Source of the DNA: Tethya wilhelma
Taxonomy: Eukaryota; Porifera; Demospongiae; Tethyida; Tethyidae
Reading direction: 5' to 3'
Assembly (NCBI GenBank): GCA_964030475.1
Contig: CAXIPT010000001.1
Location: forward strand, 9,749,510-9,813,509
Length of the DNA: 64,000 bases
A model generated the notes under the pieces. It did not search any database, was not told the origin of the DNA, and saw nothing but the letters and a program-made list of their open reading frames with translations. Positions 23,085 through 35,587 of this stretch are shown here, piece after piece (positions within the stretch are counted from its first letter, which is position 1; every line of letters begins with the position of its first letter). The position numbers were made by a program, and so were the translations under genes.

Positions 23085-24241
23085 AGGATTTCCGGAGAAC
23101 CAGAATGTGTTGAGCCAACGTTAACAATAAGTTCTTTTCAGAGGTACTACATTCCTTGATACTTGTTTTCATCACAAATAAGCCTAAACAAAAACTAGAA
23201 AGGTTGAAAACTAGAAAGGTTTTACTTCATTTTTTATACCCAACTCTTGGCTGGCAGCCCAGTTTAAGCTACCTGTTTGCTATAGTTTGCTCCACTGCTT
23301 AGCCTACAAATTATAGAAATTTGAACCAATGCAATAAGCTACGGCACTATTGTACTGATCATTGCATTTATGACACTTTTAGGATCCTTACAAGGGATCA
23401 AGAATAAAAATGAAGTAGTCATGTGCCATAATTGAGACAATGTCATGCCTTATTCCAATGCACCTCCAATGAAATTTTTAATACTTGTACTATTTACCAT
23501 TCAAACACAACCTATTTTCTGATATTTTAGATCATGCACACTCTTCTTATTGTATTCCCAAAGTACGTGCTGACTCCATTCAAAGTTAATCAAGTCCATT
23601 TTATTCTCTGTCACAAATATGTGACCATTGTTCTCTAAGTGTTAAAATTATGTAAAAAATACCTAAAAGCACCTTGAGTATATCTTGATGTAGGAAGGTC
23701 GTACTTAAAAAATACCTGCACCATTGAATTTAGTGTGTTGAGTGCATTCAACATCTTGGCCTAATTGGGTCCAACACATAGCAAGAACAGTTTAAACTTA
23801 AGTTCAAATGGAAGTGTATCTGGGTTGTGCATAAAACCAAATACTGTACTTGTATCAGCTAAAATGGAAGAAGTTATAATATTATATCATCTGAAAGGTT
23901 ATTCTACAATAGTATAAGTTTTGCTTCAAACTAATTAACTGTTTTTAGGTGATAATCAATATTATGTAGTTCTTGCTAAAAAACACCTAAAGCACCTTAT
24001 GTCAGGATGTAGGACGTAAACATGACCCGCACCCTTGATTTAAATACGATGAGTTCATTTAAATGATATCGATTTTGTAAGTCTGATTATGACTAACACA
24101 TAGTAAGGACTGCTTAGGAGAATTTCACTTCAAAGGGAAATGTACAGTCCAAACGCATGCTCACGTATTCACTTGATTTTAATTTTTACCACGCCCCAAA
24201 TGTGTTGCTTTTTGAAGGATCTCGTGTTGTTTGGAACCTTG
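23085..24241 (+). repeat. Left arm of a long inverted repeat
   Basis: About 1.16 kb whose reverse complement is found at 25509-26667 with scattered substitutions and indels. It begins near AGGATTTCCGGAGAACCAGA and ends GTTTGGAACCTTG. It contains two forward satellite units (cores at about 23668 and 23980) and, at its inner end, an ATG-initiated frame (from 24157, MLTYSLDFNFYHAPN) that duplicates the start of the minus-strand gene in the other arm. Confidence 0.75.
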
Positions 24242-24627
24242 AATTTTCAACATATTGTTGAACGCTCTTAGTCATTATTCTGACTGCCTCTGGCTGTTGT
24301 TTGTCAAGAAATATAGTTATTTGTTTGTAAAAGTTGGACATTATCCATTCATCTACTAAAATTCTGCTGAAAATGGTGGTCTAACGACTGAATCGCAGCC
24401 AATTGTATTGACAAGTATTTTACAAAGTCGAGTTTTGCAGACACAAAGTAAGTTGTACACAGCTAAAAGTTTTATGTCAATAAGCTGAATGCATGGTTAA
24501 CTTGATAAACCCGTTTGTTAGTTTATATCTCCCCCAAAATGGGTTTGTGCAATGTCTGTAAAACAGTTATTTATCAAGAATAAAATCAACACGTGAGAGC
24601 ACAGAGTACAAAATGATGAGTTATGTT

Positions 24628-25593
24628 TTAGTCAAAATATTCTATGTAGTCTTCATGATCCATGCCGGTAATAACTTCTGTTTCATAATATGGTTCATCC
24701 TGTCCATCACAGTCACTTTCACTATCAGAATCACTATCGGACTCAGTATCATACTCATAACTACGTTTTCTCTTTCTTCCTGATCTAATCTCTTGAAATT
24801 CTAATCATGTTCAATGTTTCCAGTTACATTTGTACATTGTTTGCACTCACATGCAGGGCCACATGTTTGCTTGCGTTTACGGCAGCCACAGCGATTTCCA
24901 CAGCCTGTCTTACAACGGCACCCTTTGCAAAGAAAGAGGAAGTTTTTTGAAATGCTATTCACAACATCAGGATCTTTCCAGTCAATCTGGTACAGATCTC
25001 CCTCCTTGGACCATCCATACTGTAGAGGGTCGAGAAGTGTGGGGATGCTGCATACTGACTGCTGCGCCACATGTTTCCCATCCAGCTACTCCTTAGCCAA
25101 TGCCTGTGGAGTGCCGTAATTGTTGGCAGACGTTCCTCTTCTGACACAATTCTCTCACTTACCACGGATCTAATGGTGTCCAGCCATGATTTGTGCTGTC
25201 CTTGAGGTGAGAGTGTGTTTGTGAATAGTAGAGTGGTTGAGGGGTTTCAATGTCTAGTTGAGACACCATTGCAGATAGATATTTCTTAAAATACATACTG
25301 CCAACGAGTCTCACAAAGGCTAAGAAATTGGTGTCAATGTCACCAGTGTAACTCAGAGTTCCAGGTAGTTCTGTGTTACAAATAAATGAACAATTCTGGT
25401 AGAGTGTGTTCAAAAATGAGGCTTTGCCAAATCCAGTGAAAAATGATACATAGTCACACCCACTGCAGATGTACAGAGTTTGAAGAACAAATGAATGTTC
25501 TTCTTTANCAAGGTTCCAAACAACACGAGGTCCTTCAAAAAGCAACACATTTGGGGCGTGGTAAAAATTAAAATCACGTGAATACGCGAGCAT
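24628..25593 (-). CDS. FEN1/XPG-like GCDY motif and cysteine-rich CXC protein, transposon-associated, frameshifted
   Basis: Three minus-strand frames appear to be one gene. At 25159-25593 the frame starts MLAYSRDFNFYHAPN and carries LYICSGCDYVSFFTGFGKAS, reminiscent of the GCDY...G.G.. loop of FEN1/XPG-type nucleases. At 24959-25165 it continues (ITALHRHWLRSSWMGNMWRS). At 24801-25070 it holds LDPLQYGWSKEGD, a DW.D strand and a Cys-rich C-terminus, KGCRCKTGCGNRCGCRKRKQ followed by CGPACECKQC, like CXC zinc clusters. A further frame (24628 to about 24790) supplies a basic then Ser/Asp-rich acidic tail ending IEYFD and a stop. At least two frame changes separate the blocks. Proteins with this layout recur in sponge and cnidarian genomes and look transposon-borne; the nuclease role is inference. 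The contig join at 25508 falls inside the first frame. Confidence 0.45.
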
Positions 25594-26667
25594 GCGTTTG
25601 GACTGTACATTTCCCTTTGACGTGAAATTCTCCTAAGCAGTCCTTACTATGTATTGGTCATAATCAGACTTACAAAATCGATATCATTTAAATGAACTCA
25701 TCGTATTTAAATCAAGGGTGCGGGTCATGTTTACGTCCTACATCCTGACATAAGGTGCTTTTAGGTGTTTTTTAGCAAGAACTACATAATATTGATTATC
25801 ACCTGAAAACAGTTAATTAGTTTGAAGCAAAACTTATACTATTGTAGAATAACCTTTCAGATGATATATAACTTCTTCCATTTTAGCTGATACAAGTACA
25901 GTATTTGGTTTTATGCACAACCCAGATACACTTCCATTTGAACTTAAGTTTAAACTGTTCTTGCTATGTGTTGGACCCAATTAGGCCAAGATGTTGAATG
26001 CACTCAACACACTAAATTCAATGGTGCAGTTAAGTACGGCCTTCCTACATCATGATATACTCAAGGTGCTTTTAGGTGTTTTTTTGTACAAACTACATAA
26101 TTTTAACACTTAGAGAACAATTGTCACATATTTGTGACAGAGAATAAAATGGACTTGATTAACTTTGAATGGAGTCAGCATGTACTATAAAATTGAAATT
26201 TTGGGAATTCAATAAGAAGAGTGTGCATGATCTAAAATATCAGAAAATAGGTTGTGTTTAAATGGTAAATAGTACAAGTAATAAACTTGAATTTCATTGG
26301 CAGTGCAGTAAAAAGTATTGGAATAAGGCATGTCTCACTTTCGGCACATGACTACTTCATTTTTATTCTTGATCCCTTGTAAGGATCCTAAAAAGTATCA
26401 TAAATGCAATGATCAGTACAATAGTGACGTAGCTTATTGCATTGGTTCAAATTTCTAGGCTAAGCAGTGGAGCAAACAGGTAGCTTAAACTGGGCTGCCA
26501 GCCAAGAGTTGGGTATAAAAAATGAAGTAAAACCTTTCTAGTTTTCAACCTTTCTAGTTATTGTTTAGGCTTAATTGTGATGAAAACGAGTATCAAGGAA
26601 TGTAGTACCTCTGAAAAAAACTTATTGTTAACGTTGGCTCAACACATTCTGGTTCTCTGGAAATCCT
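25509..26667 (-). repeat. Right arm of the long inverted repeat
   Basis: Reverse complement of 23085-24241. It starts exactly at the ambiguous base 25508 and is followed by a 100-bp direct copy of 21373-21475 that ends exactly at the next ambiguous base, 26776. The block between the two joins is therefore one contig, and its placement should be treated with care. Confidence 0.75.
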
Positions 26668-26789
26668 TTTCAAGTAAGTCAGCTAGGAAGTAAGTAGGTT
26701 AGCAGAGCAAAAATGGCACTATGGTGGCTTCCCACTAGCGCTCTCTATGGAAAGTTTTTGTGACTTGCATGCAGTNTGTATCAGAGTTG

Positions 26790-29634
26790 TGAATAAAACC
26801 AATACTGTATCAGCTACATTATCTAAATTTGATTAAAAGTTATGTATCATCTAAAAGGTTAGTCAAAGGTGAATAAGAAAACCAATGAACCATTAACGGC
26901 TGATAACCAATATTATATAGTTCGTAGATAAAAACACATAATTAGTGTGTAGGAAAATCATAATAATTTGAAAAAAGACCTATACCTCAGTGCATGAGTG
27001 GATTCGAACGACATCCATTTTTGTTAAAAGTAAGCCTCAAGGCCGGTCCAATTAACACAGAGTAAGAATAGCTTAAGAGTTTGTCACTACAAAATGTAAG
27101 TGTATCGGGGTTGTTAATAAAACCATTTATCTTCCTGATTGTGAATCTGCTTGGAAACTTGGTCTCACAAAACATTTTTAGGTAGAAACAGAAAAATATG
27201 CCTATTTCTAAATATTGCACACCTAATTATATATGCGTATTGATTATTTCATAATGGGTACTTCAATTTCCAGGCAGATCTAACATTTTATGGTTAAGAT
27301 GTACTGCCTCTTTAAATGAAAGCAACTGCAGTGCATATAAGCCTTTGCGCACTCATATAACATGAATGACACAGTGTACTGATCAGTAAAGGAAGGCCTT
27401 CATCATTGAATATTGAGACCCAAGTTAGCTGGCATCTTGAAATGAACTTAATTAAGTTCCAATGACGTGCGCAGCCCCAATCAAGCTGGTACTGTCACGA
27501 TCAAGTTGAGCCAGCCCAGCTATAATCTAGACAAGCAGCCAAGATATCTAAACTGGCCCAGCACTCTTCCACATCCTCCAAGCCTACTGTATTTCTAGAA
27601 AATGCACACTACATGGGGTGTAATTGATGGGTGCAGTTTTGAAGCCTAAGTGCTCAGAGATGCACAAAAGCGTCAGATCTCAGAAACTACATAGATTCTA
27701 CACATTAAATTTCAAGATAATTTCAATTCATGAACGTGAGTACCTTCCATAAATTTTGCTCCTAGAGCAGCCATTCTTCAGATAATTTAGTAATGGACAC
27801 ACATACACAAAACAACTACTGTAACCCTCTGCACGTGCTACGCACGCGCCGAGGCTTAATGAACATTCATTTAGCTCTGCATTCACAAAAGTATGTCTGT
27901 AGCCATGCCCACAACTGCTATTTCATTTTTATTTTCGCAATTTATATCCAATGCAATAAAAAATACGGTGGTTATCAAGTTTGGTCTTCTAATCACCAAG
28001 TATAGTTAAAACACGAAGTGGTAAACCTTTAAACCGTAAACGTTTAATTATGTCCTTAACTTCCTTAAAATTTGAGGCATCTTCAACAGCACTGAGTTCA
28101 AACCATATCCATTTTGTTATCATTTGCTAAAATTAGGTTAAGACTGAACAGCTTAGGAGTATATATATTATATTATATGATATCACTTCAAATGGAAGTG
28201 TATCAGGGTTGTGAATAATACCAACACTGTATCTGCTACTACAAAACGGAAGATGTTATATTATATCACTTGGAAGCTCATTTAATGGTGAAGACAATGG
28301 GTTTAAGTTTCATATCGAACTAATCAACCGTTTATAGGTGATAATCAATATTATCGTATATTATGGAGCAAAGCAATGAACTCTAGTGATATTTTTCCGT
28401 ATCAGCCATTTTACCCACATGAGAAAGCTGTATCAGTCATGTATCCCACGTGACTATGTTTGAAAGGTTTGTGAGATTGCTGACAAGAGATCTGTCATTG
28501 CTGCACTGGTGAGTAAAATTTCACGCTTGTTAATTATAGCTATAATTAGTGTAGTAAGTAGAATGGAAAGAATGGTAGTTAAGCTAATTGTCTAAATCAC
28601 AGTGTATAAATTCCATATCGCTATATTTCCTGATATTGCACTGCTACTATAGCGATAAGTATTAATTATCATGTTCATGGAAAAAACACCCAAAAGCACC
28701 TTCAGTATATCAGCATGTAGGAAGGTCATATGTAAAAATGACCTGCACCATTGAATTGAGTGCAGTGAGTGCATTCAAACAATATCCATTTTGTTATGAT
28801 TTTGCTAAAAGGTAAGCCTGATTACATCCAACATAATAATTATAGCTTAAGAGTATATCACAGGAAAGGAAAGTGTATCGGGGTTTTAAATAAAAAAAAC
28901 AGTTTCAGCTAAAGTTATATATTATCATCTTAAAGGTGATAATCAGATTCTATGGTGAATAAAATGGTATAAGTTTTACTTCAAATGAATTAACTGTTTA
29001 CAGATGATAATCGATATTATGTACTTCCTACCAAAAAACACCTAAAAGCACCTTGAGTATATTAGGATTTTGGAAGGTCATATGTAAGAATGACCTGCAT
29101 CATTTGTTAAGTGTGATGAACGCATTCAAAGAAACGATATCCATTTTGTTATGATTTGCTCAGAGTAAGCCTGATTACAAAGTAAGAACACGGCTTAATA
29201 ATATATCATTGCAAATGGAAGTGTATCCGGGTTGTGATTAATTTTAGCTACTTTTATTGAAAATGAAAGAAGTTATATTTCACATCTGAAAGGTTATTCA
29301 ATGGAGAAAATGGTATAAGTTTAATTTCAAACAAATTAATGTGAAGGAAGGTCATATGTAAGAATGACCAGCATCATTTTATTCAGTGCCATGAGTGTAT
29401 TCAAAAGATATCCATTTTGTTATGATTTGTTAAAAGCTTAAGAACGTATCCCTTGAAATGGAAGTGTATCTGGGCTGTAAATAAAACAAATACTGTATAA
29501 GCTACTTTTATCTAAAAATGCAAGGAGTTATATATCATTTTAAAGCTCATGTAATGGTATATATTTATTGGTATAAATTTTGATTCCAATTAACTGTTTA
29601 CAGGTGATATTGAAAATTATGTAGTTCGTACAAG
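26790..29634 (+). repeat. Satellite-like array, forward orientation
   Basis: Forward units with cores at about 28688 and 29039 and partial units at about 26800-27140, 28070-28350 and 29340-29634. Recurrent blocks are ATTGAATT.AGTGC.ATGAGTG, ATATCCATTTTGTTATGATT and GGAAGTGTATC.GGGTTGT. The array is interrupted by the TIR-element relative at about 27336-27862. It continues across the LTR element inserted at 29640. Confidence 0.7.
27336..27862 (+). mobile_element. Second copy of the AGCCTCGGC-type TIR element
   Basis: Begins near GCATATAAGCCTTTGCGCAC and ends GCTACGCACGCGCCGAGGCTTAAT, sharing its right half with 11036-11262 (for example GCACAAAAGC.TCA.ATCTCAG and TCATGAACGT.AGTACC). Shorter and more degraded than the copy at 10512-11262. 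Confidence 0.5.
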
Positions 29635-29639
29635 AAAAC

Positions 29640-29742
29640 TGTAGTATTGTTGTGTTGTTAGGCTAGTCACCTTCTACCATGTTCATGTATGTGTGTGTTA
29701 GAGTATCACATGATATAAAAGATTATTGTTAAAAACTCCACA
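29640..29742 (+). repeat. 5' LTR (103 bp)
   Basis: Bounded by TG and CA. It matches the interrupted 3' LTR over GTTAGNCTAGTCACC, TACCATGT and ATTAAAAACTCCACA-like blocks. An LTR of 103 bp is unusually short. Confidence 0.8.
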
Positions 29743-29760
29743 TGGTGGCACTGTCGGGAT
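29743..29760 (+). promoter_or_regulatory. Primer-binding site
   Basis: TGGTGGCACTGTCGGGAT directly abuts the LTR. Its complement has the shape of a tRNA 3' end: CCCGA T-stem strand, seven-base acceptor strand, discriminator A, then CCA. The tRNA species is not assigned. A second copy lies at 31305-31322. Confidence 0.7.
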
Positions 29761-29833
29761 AAGCTCTTGTTTAACAAAGGAGAATGCCTGGAGCCGGATT
29801 CCAGGTGAAACCACCTGAAGAATTAAAGTTTGG

Positions 29834-30709
29834 TTGCCACGATTGGCCAAATTGAGCCACCTATTTGAAGGTTCAAATATCAATGAGCAAGACGAGGTTA
29901 GCCAGATTAATATATTGCATGAACCTGATGATATACTATGTTCTTTTCAACTGTCACAAGAGGTAGGAAGAAAGTATAAGACAGTGAAGGGCAAGTTCGA
30001 TGAAAACTTTGATAGACGCAAAAAATGTTTTTGAGAGGGCAAACTTTAATAGGTGTCAGCTTGAAGGAGAATCAGTAGACACTTTAATTACAGTTCTGCA
30101 TAGTCTTGTAGAGCATTACAAGTGGAGATGATTCTTGACAAAATCGTGGTTGGAGTCCGCGATAATAGGTGTTCACTAAAGCTTCAGATGAACAAGGACT
30201 TGAACCTCGAGATAGCTATTGCCACTGCCAGGCATTGTGAGACTGTGAAATCGCAAGTGTTGAGAGGTCCAGAGACACAACCAAAAAGTGTTTAGGAGGT
30301 AAGAAAGAAAGAAAACCACGACTGCAAGAGTGAGTCAGGGTGGCAAACTGAAAAGACACACTCAATTGTAAAGGATGTCATCCACCTCATGAATTCAGTA
30401 AATGTCCAGCAAGAAAAGTAGAATGCCACAGATGCCATAAGAAAGGGCACTTCACCTGTATGACCAAGCTCGTTGGCTAAGTTATGACAGCCAATGATTC
30501 CGACAAATAGGGGTAGCTACTTCTTAGGTGCTGTTGAGAAACAGGGAGAGACATTAAACGGAAAGCTGTGGGCGACATTCTTAACCATAGACGGGTTCCC
30601 TTTGACACTTAAAGTTGATACTGGAGCCGATGTAACAGTCGTATCAGAAGAAATTTATCACTCGCTCCAAGGAGTAGACCTCCAACCGGCACAGACCAAA
30701 CCCTGCTAG
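29834..30709 (+). pseudogene. gag and protease remnants of the LTR element, first copy
   Basis: The gag-like frame (29834-30034) carries SFQLSQEVGRKYKTVKGKFD. A shifted frame continues through about 30290. A zinc-knuckle pair lies at about 30350-30470 (C..CH....F..CPA, then C.RCHKKGHFTC). The protease frame (30494-30709) has LKVDTGADVTVVSEE, an aspartic protease active-site motif. Several stops and frameshifts separate these blocks, so no intact polyprotein is encoded. Confidence 0.75.
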
Positions 30710-30887
30710 GTCCAGGATAGACACCACTAGAGACAGTAGGACCTAAGGTTATTTCCAAAGCACTCTTCGAAAAGGAGAGAAACATGTGGTGCAAGATGTA
30801 TATGTGGTTCACAATCACACTTTCCCACTCTTAGGTTGTCTGGCCATAATGGTACTGAACCTATATAGTTAAACTAGTCGATTCAGN

Positions 30888-32431
30888 TTCAAACAAATTA
30901 ATGTGAAGGAAGGTCATATGTAAGAATGACCAGCATCATTTTATTCAGTGCGATGAGTGTATTCAAAAGATATCCATTTTGTTATGATTTGTTAAAAGCT
31001 TAAGAACGTATCCCTTGAAATGGAAGTGTATCAGGGTTGTAAATAAAACAAATACTGTATAAGCTACTTTTATCTAAAAATGCAAGGAGTTATATATCAT
31101 TTTAAAGCTCATGTAATGGTATATATTTATTGGTATAAATTTTGATTCCAATTAACTGTTTACAGGTGATATTGAAAATTATGTAGTTCGTATAAGAAAA
31201 CTGTAGTATTGTTGTGTTGTTAGACAAGTCACCCTCTACCATGTTCATGTATGTGTGTGTTAGAGTATCACATGATATAAAAGATTATTGTTAAAAACTC
31301 CACATGGTGGCACTGTCGGGATAAGCTCTTGTTTAACAAAGGAGAATGCCTGGAGCCGGATTCCAGGTGAAACCACCTGAAAAATTAAAGTTTGGTTGCC
31401 ACGATTGGCCAAATTGAGCCACCAATTTGAAGGTTCAAATATCAATGAGCAAGACGAGGTTAGCCAGATTAATGAACCTGACGATATACTATGTTCTTTT
31501 CAACTGTCACAAGAGGTAGGAAGAAAGTATAAGACAGTGAAAGGCAAGTTCGATGAAAACTTTGATAGACGCAAAAAATGTTTTTGAGAGGGCAAACTTT
31601 AATAGGTGTCAGCTTGAAGGAGAATCAGTAGACACTTTAATTACAGTTCTGCATAGTCTCGTAGAGCATTACAAGTGGAGATGATTCTTGACAAAATCGT
31701 GGTTGGAGTCCGCGATCATAGGTGTTCACTAAAGCTTCAGATGAACAAGGACTTGAACCTCGAGATAGCTATTGCCACTGCCAGGCATTGTGAGACTGTG
31801 AAATCGCAAGTGTTGAGAGGTCCAGAGACACAACCAAAAAGTGTTTAGGAGGTAAGAAAGAAAGAAAACCACGACTGCAAGAGTGAGTCAGGGTGGCAAA
31901 CTGAAAAGACACACTCAAATGTAAAGGATGTCATCCACCTCATGAATTCAGTAAATGTCCAGCAAGAAAAGTAGAATGCCACAGATGCCATAAGAAAGGG
32001 CACTTCACCTGTATGACCAAGCTCGTTGGCTAAGTTATGACAGCCAATGAAATAGGGGTAGCTACTTCTTAGGTGCTGTTGAGAAACAGGGAGAGGCATT
32101 AAACGGAAAGCTGTGGGCGACATTCTTAACCATAGACGGGTTCCCTGTGACACTTAAAGTTGATACTGGAGCCGATGTAACGGTCATATCAGAAGAAATT
32201 TATTACTCGCTCCAAGGAGTAGACCTCCAACCGGCACAGACCAAACCCTGCTAGGTCCAGGATAGACACCACTAGAGACAGTAGGACCTAAGGTTATTTC
32301 CAAGCCACTCTTCGAAAAGGAGAGAAACATGTGGTGCAAGATGTATATGTGGTTCACAATCACACTTTCCCACTCTTAGGTCGTCTCGCCATAATGGTAC
32401 TGAACCTATATAGTTAAACTAGTCGATTCAG
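30888..32431 (+). repeat. Near-identical second copy of 29326-30886
   Basis: After the ambiguous base 30887 the sequence restarts at TTCAAACAAATTAATGTGAA and repeats satellite flank, LTR, PBS, gag and protease with a few substitutions and small deletions (for example 9 bp lost near 31472). The repeat starts exactly at the contig join and includes flanking satellite, which points to unmerged haplotypes rather than a real second insertion. Confidence 0.8.
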
Positions 32432-32606
32432 TTACCGAGCAAGCAAATGATCAAGTTCAGTCATTCCCAGAATTGTTTGAAGGTTTGGGAAAGCTCAACA
32501 CAGAGCACCAAATAAAGTTAGAGGAGACTGCAACCCCTTTTGCATTAAATACCCCCAATGCGTTGGTGTACCTCTACTATCCAAAGTCAAAGAGGAGCTG
32601 GACAGA

Positions 32607-33660
32607 ATGCAATGGCTGGGTGTGATTGTCCCTGTGGAGGAAACAACTGAGTGGTGCTCAGGTATGGCCAAGACCGCAGGAAAAGTTTGTATTTGTGTTG
32701 ACCTCACAAAGCTAAATGAAAGTGTTAAACGAGAGCGACACCCACTACAAGCAGTCGATCAAACACTAGCCCAATTAGCGGGAGGAAAGGTATATTCTAA
32801 GCTGGATGCTAACTCAGGCTTCTGGTAGGTACCTTTAGGACCAGAGTCACAGCTACTTTCCACTTTTATAACTCAGTTTAAACGTTATTGCTTCACTTGA
32901 ATGCCATTTGGCATAACATCTGCCCCGGAATTCTTCCAGAGAGAAATGTCATCAATATTACAAGGACTGGAAGGAGTAGTATGTCTCATTGATGACATCT
33001 TGATGCAAGGAAAAGGCACAGAAGAACATGACACTCGACTCATAGCAGTTTTAAACCATCCACGTGAAGCCAAGCTTACCTTGAATCAGGAAAAGTGCAA
33101 GTTTCGGATCCTAAGAGTCGATTTCTTTGGTTATGTGATCGATGAGAGTGGTGTATACCCAGATCCAGGGCTATTACAGAAGTGAGCGAAGTTGGTGGAG
33201 TTCGTCAATTCCTGGGGTTAGTCAACCAGACGAACCTGGGTAAGAAAGCATAGTGGTGCTGGGATAAGCCACGACAGTAGCTAGTCTCAATGCCCAGTCC
33301 CCAATCTCTACTATCCCAGTAGTGAAACTCAAGTATCAGCTGATTCTTCTTCATGCATTAAGACTTGGTGCAGTTTTGACACAGAAGCAAACCAATAGTG
33401 AATGGAAACCAATCGCATACATATCCAGATCGATGACACCAACTGAGATGCACTATGCGCAAACAAAAAAAAAAGGCTTTGGCTCTAACTTGGGCCTGTG
33501 ATTTAGGTCTCCGTTTTCACATCAACACTGACCACAAGACTCTCATCCCACTTTTCGGTTTTAAGAATCTCGATCAACTACCACTACTAATGCAACGTTT
33601 TCAAATATGTACGATGAGATATGACTGTACGATCCAAATCACACCTGGGAAAAATTAACA
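32607..33660 (+). pseudogene. Reverse transcriptase and RNase H remnants
   Basis: The frame at 32607-32828 holds the KVCICVDLTKLNESVKRERH and SKLDANSGFW blocks of gypsy-type RT. At 32901-33185, MPFGITSAPEFFQREM, LIDDILMQGK (catalytic Asp pair retained, the usual aromatic residue before it replaced) and an F.GYVID.SGV..DP block follow. RNase H remnants lie at 33340-33660 (ALALTWACDLG, NTDHKTLIPL). An in-frame stop after SGFW, a frame change near 33186 and other lesions show that it is dead. Confidence 0.8.
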
Positions 33661-33889
33661 AACAGTAGACGCTTTGTCTCGTGCTCCAATCAAGGAAGCC
33701 ATGGGAAATGAAGTCCAATTTGGAATAGAGACTGGCACAAGCTTTTGTTGAAGCTGTCTTTAGTAGTCTGAACAGAGACTACAAGAGATAGCAAATGAAC
33801 AAGAACAAGTTGAAATGTGCAAATTGATTGTTAGTATTTGAGAGAACAACCTCTGAAAATGTTATTAATCGTCGGTGTTAATGGACCAC

Positions 33890-34552
33890 AATTTCTTCGG
33901 CTGCTTCCCAGCAATTCGCTGATTAGTACAAATTCCAGCATATCACCAGCAGTTCCCACTACCCTCAAGGGAATGGAGAGATTGAGCGAGCAGTTAAAAC
34001 AGTGAAGAGTATGCTTAAGAAAGCAGATGATCTGTACATAGCCTACAGAGTCACTCCTTTACAACATGGATACAGTCCATCAGAGTTATTAATGGGAAGG
34101 AATCTCTGAAGTCAAGTACCGATGACTAGAGAATACAGAAAACCAAAGCTTATTGATCCAACCTCACTAGCTCAGAAAGATGTTCAGATTAAAGAGAAGC
34201 AAAAGCTGGACTTCAATCAGAGACACTCCATAAGAGAGCTGCCTATGTAGCATCCTGGTGAGGAAGTATGGATTGCTGATAGAGCTACTATACAGGTCAA
34301 GTTGTACGAGAATACTCTGAAAGATCTTATGTGGTGGTGACTCAGGATGGAAAGTTTAGGAGGAATAGACGTCATTTGACATCGTTCAATGTTGATCAAG
34401 GCTCTCCAGATGAATCTCAAAGCGCTGAAGAGAATGAAAAATCCAATGAAGCACAAGCCCAGAATCAAGTTGTGAATTCAAATCATGCAATAACCAGAAG
34501 TGGGACTGAATCCAAGATGGAACTGAGGTATCTCAACATTGTTACTAGTTAG
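33890..34552 (+). pseudogene. Integrase C-terminal remnants
   Basis: Only the back half of integrase is recognisable: HYPQGNGEIERAVKTVKSML, then a YRVTPLQHGYSPSELLMGRN block, and a final Glu/Asn-rich tail in the frame 34331-34552 (NHAITRSGTES). The zinc-binding domain and first catalytic Asp region are missing or unreadable, indicating a deletion near 33750-33900. Confidence 0.7.
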
Positions 34553-34678
34553 CTAGCTAATATAATATACATGTATAGGACTGGAACTTCTTAAAGGGGA
34601 GATGTAGCCTGTATTATGTTGTTTTGTTAGACTAGTCACCCTTTACCATGTACACCTATGTGTGTGGTAAAAGATTAT

Positions 34679-35587
34679 CAGTCTACACGAACGCATCGTA
34701 ATTGTGGGTGTGTCAATTTTTGCTGCCCTTCACGTCACGTAAAATTTTGCACAGAGCTTATTACGTCACGTAGTACTAAACGCGCGCGCTACGCGCGCAT
34801 GCTAAATTATTCATATTACATCATTGCAAACTACGTTGACTGATGACGTCAAAAGGAAGGCACATGGAAGATAATAGGACCTTTTCAGGATTTTGCAACG
34901 GTATATCTCCTCCGTAGTTTTACCTGCATGCTTCTCACTTAGAATACTTGTGGTTCAGGATGGAATGTGCATGCACAGCAAGTCTTGTGAGCTAGAAAGA
35001 CTTTGCACATGGTTGCCCAAAAATTCTAAGTTACCGCATCAAGAAGTTCACTGAACATCACTCAGATAAAATTTGTGTATCTCCAGATCAGACTAGAGTA
35101 TGGGCACAGAATAAATTCTGCTAAAAGTACAGTGTTTTACAAGCAGCGTGGTGCTTGTCTGATGTTAATAGCTCGAGGTAAGCGTGTTCAGTAGATCAGT
35201 AAAGTACCGCATTTCTAGCGGTTTTTGACTAGTAATTTTAGCTATATAGTTTTAGTTACTGGAATACTACTACAGTATGTTATACTGCTAGATGTAAGTT
35301 ACAAACTGGTAGAGTATGGATGCCCTCAGTACTTTTGCACCATGCTGCCCAAAAAATCAAAGTCGTCTGGTCCATTTTATCGCTACACGGTAGAAATTCA
35401 ACTTGAAGACAATTTAGACTCTGTATTCCTGTTAAAAATTACATTTTTATAACAAATATGGCTCTAAGAACTATAGCTACTTCTTTTCTGGCTGTTTCTC
35501 CTGTGTTGTCATCACTTCCATGTGCTTGGCCACCATTTTGTTCAACTTCCGGGTGGAAATTAATTAAGGATGCGTTCGTGTAGACTG
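34679..35587. mobile_element. 909-bp TIR element nested in the 3' LTR
   Basis: The ends CAGTCTACACGAACGCATC (34679-34697) and the exact reverse complement at 35569-35587 form a perfect 19-bp TIR. Flanking TAT occurs on both sides (34676-34678 and 35588-35590), consistent with a 3-bp target duplication when compared with the uninterrupted 5' LTR. No transposase is encoded, so it is non-autonomous. Confidence 0.8.
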
